From: Selenomonas sp963528755
GTDB lineage: Bacteria; Bacillota; Negativicutes; Selenomonadales; Selenomonadaceae
Assembly: GCF_963528755.1 (NCBI RefSeq)
Contig: NZ_CAURXA010000007.1
Span: forward strand, 1 to 64,000
DNA length: 64,000 nucleotides
Direction: 5' to 3'
This document shows, in pieces, positions 40,942 to 47,499 of the stretch; positions within the stretch are counted from its first letter, which is position 1; every line of letters starts with the position of its first letter. The translations under genes and the position numbers were made by a program. The notes beneath the pieces were generated by a model. That model ran no database searches, was not told where the DNA came from, and saw only the letters and a list, made by a program, of their open reading frames with translations.

Positions 40942-42228
40942 ATGTCAGCAGTAGTAGTTACAGGCACGCAATGGGGCGATGAGGGCAAGGGAAAGATCGT
41001 CGACTACCTCGCAGAGAAGGCCGATACGGTCGTGCGCTATCAGGGCGGCAGCAATGCCGGACACACCGTCAGCGTCAAGGGCGAGGAGTTCAAGCTGCGT
41101 CTCCTGCCCTCGGGCATCCTTTACCACGGCAAGACGAACGTCGTCGGCAACGGCGTCATCTTCGATCCCGAAGTCGCGCTCGAAGAGATGAACGAGATGC
41201 AGAAACGCGGCATCGACACGTCGGGCATCCGCATCTCGAACCGCGCGCACCTCGTCCTGCCGTATCACCGCATCATGGATGGTCTCGCCGAGGAAGCGCG
41301 CGGCGAGGGGAAGATCGGCACGACAAAGCGCGGCATCGGCCCGTGCACGATGGACAAGATGAACCGCATCGGCATCCGCGTCTGCGATCTCATCGAGCCG
41401 GAGGAGTTTAAGAAGCGCCTGAAGGAAAACCTCGCGATCAAGAACGAGGAACTGGAAAAGATCTACGGTCATGCGCCGCTCTCCTACGAGCATATCCTCG
41501 AAGAATACGAAGCTTATGCAGATCTCCTGAAACCCTACATCTGCGATACCATCGCTCTCTTGAACGAGGAACTTGACGCTGGCAAGAAGGTGCTCTTCGA
41601 GGGTGCGCAGGCGACGATGCTCGACATCGACTACGGCACATACCCTTACGTCACGGCCTCGCACCCAGTATCAGGCGGCGTAGGTGTCGGCGCGGGCGTC
41701 GCGCCCAGGCGCGTCGACAAGGTCGTCGGCGTCGTCAAGGCATACTGCACGCGCGTCGGCGAAGGCCCCTTCCCGACCGAGCAGATCAACGACATCGGCA
41801 ACAAGATCCGTGAAGCCGGCCATGAGTTTGGCACCGTTACGGGCAGGCCGCGCCGCACGGGCTGGCTCGATGCCTGCGTCGTGCGCTATGCGGGTCAGCT
41901 CTCGGGTCTCGACTACATGGCGATCACGCGCCTTGACATCCTCGACGGCTTTGACGAGATCAAGATGTGCACGGGTTACAAGCTCGACGGCAAGCCGCTG
42001 AACGAGATCCCCGCGAGCCTCAACGTCCTCGCGCGGGTCGAGCCTGTCTACGAGACATTCGAAGGTTGGAAGGAAGACATCTCGGGTTGCCGTGACTACG
42101 AGAAGCTGCCCGAAAAGGCAAGGAGATACCTCGAACGCCTCTCCGCCGTCACAGGTGTCGCCATCGGCATCGTCTCCGTCGGCCCGAACCGCGATCAGAC
42201 AATCATCTGTGCGAACGATATTTTCTGA
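40942..42228 (+). CDS. purA: Adenylosuccinate synthetase
   Basis: Makes adenylosuccinate from IMP, GTP and aspartate, the substrate of the upstream purB. The 428-residue protein has QWGDEGKGKIVDYLAEKAD with the P-loop-like GDEGKGK, and GSNAGHTV, KRGIGPCTMDK and GRPRRTGWLDA, which bind IMP and aspartate. Start 40942. The gap downstream (42229-42794) holds an unusual compact RNA locus. Confidence 0.97.
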   Translation: MSAVVVTGTQWGDEGKGKIVDYLAEKADTVVRYQGGSNAGHTVSVKGEEFKLRLLPSGILYHGKTNVVGNGVIFDPEVALEEMNEMQKRGIDTSGIRISNRAHLVLPYHRIMDGLAEEARGEGKIGTTKRGIGPCTMDKMNRIGIRVCDLIEPEEFKKRLKENLAIKNEELEKIYGHAPLSYEHILEEYEAYADLLKPYICDTIALLNEELDAGKKVLFEGAQATMLDIDYGTYPYVTASHPVSGGVGVGAGVAPRRVDKVVGVVKAYCTRVGEGPFPTEQINDIGNKIREAGHEFGTVTGRPRRTGWLDACVVRYAGQLSGLDYMAITRLDILDGFDEIKMCTGYKLDGKPLNEIPASLNVLARVEPVYETFEGWKEDISGCRDYEKLPEKARRYLERLSAVTGVAIGIVSVGPNRDQTIICANDIF

Positions 42229-42266
42229 TGCAAAGAAGGGCTGAACATATGTCCTGGAAGTTTACC

Positions 42267-42296
42267 TTGCACATGAACAGTTGAATATGCTATACT
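42267..42296 (+). promoter_or_regulatory. Promoter of the candidate antitoxin RNA
   Basis: TTGCAC, 18 bases, TATACT with TG one base upstream (extended -10, TATGCTATACT). Transcription would begin near 42303. Confidence 0.65.
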
Positions 42297-42302
42297 AAGG
42301 TC

Positions 42303-42369
42303 GGCAAACGTGATTAGAGTCACAACCAGTACACGAAAAGCCCCCAAGTTGCGGTCTTGGGGGCTTTTC
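42303..42369 (+). ncRNA. Candidate antisense (antitoxin) RNA of an Fst/par-like type I system
   Basis: Predicted transcript of roughly 65-70 bases, running from the promoter at 42267-42296 to the hairpin at 42336-42368. It carries the blocks TTAGAGTCAC and CAGTACAC at 42314-42334, which recur in the same orientation at 42490-42507, over the toxin start. Its 3' end is fully complementary to the 3' end of the toxin mRNA because both transcripts converge on the same terminator. The layout matches RNA II of the pAD1 par locus. Start site and existence are inferred from sequence only. Confidence 0.65.
42336..42368. terminator. Shared bidirectional terminator of the toxin and antitoxin RNAs
   Basis: AAAAGCCCCCAAG pairs perfectly with CTTGGGGGCTTTT across a 7-base loop, with a T tract on each strand. 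The convergent transcripts of a par-type locus share such a hairpin. Confidence 0.88.
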
Positions 42370-42391
42370 TATTCCCTTATTGCAGGTGGGC

Positions 42392-42499
42392 TTAATCCCT
42401 AGGCTCGTCGCCGTCATGCGCTCTCTCATCGAGCCATTTGCTGATGCGATTGGCGATCACGCCAGCCATGATGGAGAGAAGAAACGCGGTTAGAGTCAC
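42392..42499 (-). CDS. Fst/Ldr-like small hydrophobic toxin (candidate)
   Basis: This 35-residue ORF is too short for routine gene callers. It reads MTLTAFLLSIMAGVIAN (GTG start, then a hydrophobic segment of about 16 residues) followed by RISKWLDERAHDGDEPRD, a charged C-terminus. This is the plan of pAD1 Fst (hydrophobic helix, then IS-x-x-LDE and an acidic tail) and of related type I toxins that damage the membrane. Its GTG at 42497-42499 follows AAAGGGGG by about 8 bases, and both ribosome site and start fall within the stretch repeated in the antitoxin RNA. A 5' hairpin (TTGCC/GGCAA) lies just upstream of the ribosome site, as in par mRNA. Toxicity not tested. Confidence 0.68.
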   Translation of the reverse strand: MTLTAFLLSIMAGVIANRISKWLDERAHDGDEPRD

Positions 42500-42546
42500 C
42501 AGTACACCCCCTTTCCATTGCCATGTCTAGGGGCGGCAACGCATCA

Positions 42547-42552
42547 AGTATA
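42547..42552 (-). promoter_or_regulatory. -10 element of the toxin mRNA promoter
   Basis: On the minus strand, TATGCTATACT, the same extended -10 as the antitoxin promoter. The -35 is poor, which is tolerable for an extended -10 promoter. Predicted start near 42540. Confidence 0.5.
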
Positions 42553-42629
42553 GCATACTTCCCTGCGTCACACCATAGTCTCGCAGATAGGGAATTCGAT
42601 GCAGAGAAGGGGGCGCAGCTAGTTTCTGA

Positions 42630-42675
42630 GCGGATTGCAATTTCGCTTGACCTCCTGATATTTTCATGATAAGAT
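42630..42675 (+). repeat. Promoter-bearing repeat, divergent copy upstream of the metal ABC operon
   Basis: Contains TTCGCTTGACCTCCTGATATTTT; TTGACC (42647-42652), 17 bases, TAAGAT (42670-42675). It lacks the GAAGCC-type outer stem. A hairpin terminator follows at 42720. Confidence 0.55.
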
Positions 42676-42719
42676 ACCAACGTAAATGCAAAATGTTATT
42701 AAATATGAAAATAACTATA

Positions 42720-42752
42720 GGAAGTTCGTGTTACGACTTCCTTTTCTTTTCT
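42720..42752 (+). terminator. Hairpin terminator or attenuator before the ABC operon
   Basis: GGAAG(T)TCG / CGACTTCC with a 5-base loop and one bulged base, followed by TTTTCTTTTCTT. It lies 45 bases after the promoter-like repeat and 43 bases before the ABC gene, so it may end a short RNA or attenuate the operon. Confidence 0.65.
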
Positions 42753-42756
42753 TCTA

Positions 42757-42777
42757 CTAATGAGAATAATAATATAT
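42757..42777 (+). promoter_or_regulatory. Fur-like box in front of the metal ABC operon
   Basis: CTAATGAGAATAATAATATAT resembles the Fur consensus (GATAATGATAATCATTATC). Located 18 bases upstream of the first gene of the operon. Confidence 0.55.
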
Positions 42778-42794
42778 ATAAATGAGGTGAATTA

Positions 42795-43820
42795 ATGGAA
42801 GTATTGGAAAAAATCCTTCCGGCAGAAGTGCATCCGCGGGCAAAAAAGAGGCGAATCGCCATCGCCCTCGGTCTTGTCGCACTCGTCGCCGCGCTCATCG
42901 TCAGCGCTTCGGCGGGTGCGGTGCACATCGCGCCCGAGGCCATCGTGCCGACACTCATGGGAAACGGCACGCCCGAGGATTATCGCATCCTCTACCACAT
43001 CCGCCTGCCGCGCATCATCACGGGCGCTTTGACGGGCGTGAACCTCGCGCTCGCCGGCTGCATCCTGCAGGGCATATTGAAGAATCCGCTCGCCGATCCC
43101 GGCATCATCGGCGTGTCGGCGGGCGCGGGACTGACCGCCATGTGCATCATGATCCTCTTCCCCGCAGAGGTCAAGTTCGTGCCGCTCGGCGCTTTCGTCG
43201 GCGCGATGATCGCCGTCGCGCTCGTCTTTGCGCTGTCGTGGGACAACGGCGTGCATCCGATGCGCATGGTGCTCGCGGGCGTCGCCATCGCGGCGTTCTT
43301 CGGCGGGGCGATGACGGCTCTGATGGTCTTCTACTCCGACCGCGTGCAGGGCACGGTGAACTGGATGGCGGGCGGCTTCGCGGGGCGCAGCTGGAGCCAT
43401 GTGGAAATGGTTCTGCCCTACACGCTCGTCGGCATCGCGGGCACGCTCCTCGGCAGCCGCTGGCTCAACGCCCTGCAGCTCGGCGAGGAGACGGCGCGAA
43501 GCCTTGGCGTCCATGTGGCGCGTGCGCGGCTCGTGCTGCTCGTGCTCGCCGCCCTGCTCGCCGCCTCTGCCGTGAGCGCGGCGGGCATGCTCGGCTTCGT
43601 CGGGCTCGTCGTGCCGCACATGGTGCGGCTTCTTACAGGATCGGATTTCGACTACCTGCTGCCCGCCGCCGCCATCTGGGGTGCTGTTCTTGTAGCAGGC
43701 GCCGATGCGGCGGCACGCATGGCGTTTGCCCCCGTCGAGATCCCCATCGGCGTCTTTATGTCGTTTTTGGGTGCGCCGTTCTTCCTCTATCTGCTCAAGA
43801 AGGGGCTTCGAAGGGAGTGA
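42795..43820 (+). CDS. FecCD-type ABC permease (iron/haem/cobalamin)
   Basis: This 341-residue inner-membrane protein of about ten helices has the family signature GVNLALAGCILQGILKNPLADPGIIGVSAGAGL and the coupling-helix segment LGVHVARARLVLL. It belongs to the BtuC/FecD permease group, whose substrates are siderophores, haem or B12. A Fur-like box lies upstream, which favours iron. An ATP-binding gene follows after 4 bp. GAGGTGAATTA precedes the ATG at 42795. Confidence 0.9.
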   Translation: MEVLEKILPAEVHPRAKKRRIAIALGLVALVAALIVSASAGAVHIAPEAIVPTLMGNGTPEDYRILYHIRLPRIITGALTGVNLALAGCILQGILKNPLADPGIIGVSAGAGLTAMCIMILFPAEVKFVPLGAFVGAMIAVALVFALSWDNGVHPMRMVLAGVAIAAFFGGAMTALMVFYSDRVQGTVNWMAGGFAGRSWSHVEMVLPYTLVGIAGTLLGSRWLNALQLGEETARSLGVHVARARLVLLVLAALLAASAVSAAGMLGFVGLVVPHMVRLLTGSDFDYLLPAAAIWGAVLVAGADAAARMAFAPVEIPIGVFMSFLGAPFFLYLLKKGLRRE

Positions 43821-43824
43821 GACG

Positions 43825-44634
43825 ATGGCAGAAATCTTGAAGGCATGCGGCCTTTCGCTCGGCTACGGCAAGGCGGAGATCGTCCATGAAGTCACGGCCT
43901 CCATACGCCGTGCGGAAATCGCCGCGATCATCGGGCCGAACGGCTCGGGCAAGTCGACGCTTCTGAAGGCGCTCGCCCGCCTTTTGGAGCCGCGTGCGGG
44001 GCGCGTCGAGTTCATGGGCGAGGATCTGTGGCGAAAGACGGAGCGCGAGGTCGCACAGAAGGTCGCATTCCTGCCGCAGAGCGCTGAGCCGCCCGGCGAC
44101 ATCACGGTCATGGAGCTTGTGCGCATGGGACGCCTGCCGCATCGAAAGTTCTGGGATTCCTTTTCCAAGGAGGACGGCGAGGCGTGTCGCGAGGCCCTGG
44201 CGCGAACGGGAATGGAGAAGTTCGCTCAGCGACCGATTCTCGCGCTCTCGGGTGGCGAGCGCCAGCGTGCGCGGCTCGCCATGGCGCTCGCGCAACAGCC
44301 CGAAGTGCTGCTTCTCGACGAGCCGACGACATATCTCGACATTCGTCACCAACTGGCGCTCATGGAGCTTGTGGAAAAACTCCATGCGTCCTTGGGGCTG
44401 ACTGTCGTCATGGTGCTGCACGATCTCAATCAAGCCGTGCGCTACAGCCACCACATCATCGCCATCCACGATGGGCGAGTGCTCGCCGACGGTGCGCCCG
44501 AGGCGGTCTTCACCGAAGACCTCGTGCGTGAGCTCTACGGCGTCGAGAGCGTCGTTCGCGACGTGACGATTGCGGGCAGGTGCACGAAGCTCTGTCTGCC
44601 CGAGCGCGTTGCCGATGGAGCGAAAGCCGTATGA
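43825..44634 (+). CDS. FecE-type ABC transporter ATP-binding protein
   Basis: This 269-residue protein has Walker A GPNGSGKST near residue 37, the LSGGERQR signature and Walker B LLLDEPTTYLDIRHQ. It matches the FepC/BtuD group that partners FecCD permeases. It starts at 43825, 4 bp after the permease gene, and overlaps the next ATP-binding gene by 4 bp (ATGA). Energises import. Confidence 0.92.
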   Translation: MAEILKACGLSLGYGKAEIVHEVTASIRRAEIAAIIGPNGSGKSTLLKALARLLEPRAGRVEFMGEDLWRKTEREVAQKVAFLPQSAEPPGDITVMELVRMGRLPHRKFWDSFSKEDGEACREALARTGMEKFAQRPILALSGGERQRARLAMALAQQPEVLLLDEPTTYLDIRHQLALMELVEKLHASLGLTVVMVLHDLNQAVRYSHHIIAIHDGRVLADGAPEAVFTEDLVRELYGVESVVRDVTIAGRCTKLCLPERVADGAKAV

Positions 44635-45371
44635 GCAAGGATACGGCAGTCGTCATCGCGAACGTCTCATGCAGCCGCAAAGGGAAAAAAATCCTCGAAG
44701 ACGTGACGCTCGACGTGGAAAGCGGCACGGTCATGGGGCTTCTGGGGCCGAACGGCGCGGGAAAGACGACGCTCATCCGCCTCGTCGCTGGACTGGCAAG
44801 GCCCGATGCTGGCACGATTCATGTATGCGGCGAGGATGCGGCGAAGCGCAGCGTGCGCTTTCGCCGTCTCATCGGACTCGTGCCGCAGGAGAATACGCTG
44901 GAGAGCGAGCTGACCATAGGAGAGAGCCTGCTCGCTTACGCACGGCTCTATGGTATCAACGATGCCAAAGAAATGGTTCATCAGACAGCTGAACGGTATC
45001 ACCTCTCGGACTTTCTTGATAAGCGTCCTGAAGAGATCTCGGGCGGCATGAAGCGGCGCGCCGTCATCGCGCGTGCGGCGATGACCGATCCCGGCGTTCT
45101 GCTCCTCGATGAGCCGAGTGCGGGACTCGATCCCGATCTCAGGCACGAGGTCTGGGCGCTCATACGCAAGCTGCGCGATGCAGGAAAGACGCTGCTCCTC
45201 ACGACACACTACATGGAAGAGGCGGAGAGACTCTGCGGGCGCATCGCCTTCCTGCGCGCGGGCAGACTGCGCGCCCTCGATACGGCAGAGGGCATACGCG
45301 CGGCGGCAGGCGATGCAAAAGATCTTGAGCAGGCGTTCCTGCGCCTCTCACATGAGGAGGAGTGTTCGTGA
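44631..45371 (+). CDS. ABC-2-type exporter ATP-binding protein
   Basis: This 246-residue protein has Walker A LGPNGAGKTT, the ISGGMKRR signature and Walker B VLLLDEPSAGLDPDL, the pattern of CcmA/NodI-type exporters rather than importers. It overlaps the preceding gene (ATGA) and the following ABC-2 permease (GTGA), so all four belong to one operon. It does not obviously belong to the iron importer, so the operon combines an importer and an exporter-type pair. Confidence 0.9.
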   Translation: MSKDTAVVIANVSCSRKGKKILEDVTLDVESGTVMGLLGPNGAGKTTLIRLVAGLARPDAGTIHVCGEDAAKRSVRFRRLIGLVPQENTLESELTIGESLLAYARLYGINDAKEMVHQTAERYHLSDFLDKRPEEISGGMKRRAVIARAAMTDPGVLLLDEPSAGLDPDLRHEVWALIRKLRDAGKTLLLTTHYMEEAERLCGRIAFLRAGRLRALDTAEGIRAAAGDAKDLEQAFLRLSHEEECS

Positions 45372-46114
45372 CTGCGCTTGATTTCTGGCCAGTATTTCGG
45401 CGCGAGATGGCGATGCTCGTCCATCGTATCGGCGGCTTGGGCTACCTGTTCTCGGGGCTGCTCTTTCCGATGATCTACCTGCTCGCCTTCGGCTGGGGAC
45501 TCGGCAGCGCCGTCGAAGTCACGGGCGGCTACATCGCCTACCTCGCCAAAGGGATGCTCGCCATCACCGTCATGATGAACGGCTTCCAGCAGACGGCGAT
45601 CTCGGTCAGCGCCGCACGCTTCTACTTTCGCACGTTCTCGGTGCTGCGCATGAGTCCCGTGAGCGATGCCTCGATCGTCTTCGGTATCGCACTTGCGGGC
45701 GCCGTGCGAGCGATCCTCGCAGGGGCGGCGGTCTTCCTTGCTGCCTGGCTCTTCTTCGACATTCGGCTGCTCGCCGTGCCGGGCTTCGTGGGACTCGTGC
45801 TCACGGCGTTCTGCTTTGCGGCGTTCGGCGTCGCTGTAGGCCTTTCCATTCGCGGGCAGGAGCAGTTTTCCGTCATCATCAACTTCTTCATCACGCCGAT
45901 GACGTTTTTCTGTGGCTCGTTCTTCCCCATCGCCAATTTGCCCGAGATCGTACAGAGGCTCGTTTCCTTGCTGCCGCTTGCCCATACGAATGCGCTGCTG
46001 CAGGCAGACGGCTGGGACGGCGGTGCGCTCTCGTCGTTCGTCGTGCTTGCGATTTTGACGGCGCTTGCCTTCGGTTGGGGCGTCTGGCGCATGAAACGGT
46101 ATCAGGAATTTTAG
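45368..46114 (+). CDS. ABC-2-type membrane permease
   Basis: This 248-residue protein of about six helices matches the NodJ-like ABC-2 group. Near the C-terminus it has FFITPMTFFCGSFFPIANLPE, which fits the family's conserved segment. Start GTG 45368 follows GAGGAGG and overlaps the ATPase gene by 4 bp. Its TAG stop (46112-46114) lies at the edge of a mobile-type element, whose terminal AGGAA supplies part of the stop. Substrate unknown. Confidence 0.86.
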   Translation: MTALDFWPVFRREMAMLVHRIGGLGYLFSGLLFPMIYLLAFGWGLGSAVEVTGGYIAYLAKGMLAITVMMNGFQQTAISVSAARFYFRTFSVLRMSPVSDASIVFGIALAGAVRAILAGAAVFLAAWLFFDIRLLAVPGFVGLVLTAFCFAAFGVAVGLSIRGQEQFSVIINFFITPMTFFCGSFFPIANLPEIVQRLVSLLPLAHTNALLQADGWDGGALSSFVVLAILTALAFGWGVWRMKRYQEF

Positions 46115-46379
46115 GAACCGCTGATAAAATGAAGTCGCCCAGATTTGCGCAGATGCGCTGTATCTATCGAGGAGATAAGCTACACGCACAAACGTCCACT
46201 TTGTGGACATTGTGCGCCGCCCTTACCTGAAACCAGCCAATCGATTTGCGCCTTCGGCTTGACCTCTTGGGGTTTCAGTGTAAACCGGAGGCGTAGCGGT
46301 GCTACGTCGAGGATTTGTCGACGACGAGAGGACAGCGCAGATGCGTGAAGATGGGTGGCTGAATTTATCAGTGATTCCT
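46113..46379. mobile_element. MITE-like element of about 267 bp with inverted termini
   Basis: The left end AGGAACCGCTGATAAA (46113) and the right end, read on the minus strand, AGGAATCACTGATAAA match at 14 of 16 bases. Similarity continues inward to about 50 bp (both contain a stretch reaching ATGCGCTGT or CTGCGCTGT). There is no ORF long enough for a transposase. The middle contains a full copy of the composite hairpin-plus-promoter repeat (46179-46286). No clear target-site duplication is visible. Confidence 0.62.
46179..46286 (+). repeat. Composite hairpin and promoter-like repeat nested in the MITE-like element
   Basis: Nearly identical to 30051-30160. The promoter-like module has TTGACC (46259-46264), 16 bases, TAAACC. 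The outer stem is GAAACC/GGTTTC where the other copy has GAAGCC/GGCTTC, a compensatory pair of changes. Confidence 0.8.
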
Positions 46380-46447
46380 TGGGAAACGCTGGCTTTATTC
46401 TTGCTTTCTCGAGTTGATTTCTACGATTCTACATCAAGGAGGTTTCT

Positions 46448-47398
46448 ATGCGAAAGTTTGGTATCATCATCGCGCTCCTGTGCCTCGCGGCGGCTGTCGT
46501 CTTCATCTTCCTGCCGCGTGCGCAGGAAGCGCCGCAGCCCAAGGATTTGACGGCGAAGGACAGCATGGGGCGCGAAGTCACCATGCCCGCCCACCCGAAG
46601 CGCGTCGTCATATTAAACGCTTCGAACCTCGATCTCTTCGTCGCAGCGGGCGGCGCAGACTTCGTCGTTGGCAAGCCGACCTCGCAGGCATTGTCGGAGA
46701 CGGTCAAGGAGAAGACGGCGCAGGCCGAGGAAGTCGGCATCATCCACCAGCCCGACATCGAGAAGATCCTCTCCCTGCAGCCCGATCTCGTTATTGGCAC
46801 GAACGTTCCCTTCCACACTGATCTCGAAGAGACGCTCGGCAATGCGGGCATTCCCATTTACATTCAGGCACTCGACGATGTGCCCTCGCTCTTCGATGCG
46901 CTGACCTTCTATGGCAAGCTCACGGGAGATGAGAAAGCGGCTGCCAAAGAAGTACAGACGATCAAGGACAAGCTCGCGACGGTTGAAAAACGCGCCGCAG
47001 GGCGCACACCGCCCAAGAGCCTGCTCGTCTTCGGCTCGCCCGAGAGCTTCAACATGGGCACGAAGAAATGCTTCACGGGCGGACTCATCGAGCTGCTCGG
47101 CGGCGGCAACATCGCCGACCACGCTGAAGGCGACGGCGGCTATTTGCCGCTTTCCATGGAGTTCGTCGCACGCGAAAACCCCTCGATCATCTTCGCCATC
47201 GTGCACGGCCCAACGGAAACGCTTGAGCCGAAGATGCGCCGTGACTTGCAGGAGAGCGAAGCATGGGCGGACGTCGATGCCGTGAAGAACGGGCGCGTCT
47301 ATGTACTGCCCTACGAACTCTTCGCCATCAATCCAGGCGTGCGTGCGGCGGATGCACTTGAGGTACTCGCTGACATCATGTATCCACAGTCGAAATAA
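46448..47398 (+). CDS. ABC transporter substrate-binding protein (iron/haem/cobalamin type)
   Basis: This 316-residue protein has an N-terminal membrane anchor or signal (GIIIALLCLAAAVVFIFL) with no lipobox, then the two-lobed helical-backbone PBP fold, with GREVTMPAHPKRVVIL near residue 38 and LSLQPDLVIG near 108. It presumably delivers the ligand to the FecCD permease encoded 2.6 kb upstream, with a MITE-like element between. The TonB receptor that follows after 101 bp would bring the same ligand across the outer membrane. Start follows ATCAAGGAGG. Confidence 0.88.
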   Translation: MRKFGIIIALLCLAAAVVFIFLPRAQEAPQPKDLTAKDSMGREVTMPAHPKRVVILNASNLDLFVAAGGADFVVGKPTSQALSETVKEKTAQAEEVGIIHQPDIEKILSLQPDLVIGTNVPFHTDLEETLGNAGIPIYIQALDDVPSLFDALTFYGKLTGDEKAAAKEVQTIKDKLATVEKRAAGRTPPKSLLVFGSPESFNMGTKKCFTGGLIELLGGGNIADHAEGDGGYLPLSMEFVARENPSIIFAIVHGPTETLEPKMRRDLQESEAWADVDAVKNGRVYVLPYELFAINPGVRAADALEVLADIMYPQSK

Positions 47399-47499
47399 GG
47401 AAGGTTTTTCTGGGCTTGCCAGGGTAGAGATATTTTTCACCCCTTGCGACCTTTGTATCTATATGTCTCATAGAAATACAAGGATAAGGAGATGGAGTA

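Noticed and set aside
42426..42680. 84-codon minus-strand ORF over the toxin locus
   Set aside because: Reads through the promoter region of the small toxin in a different frame and has no ribosome site.
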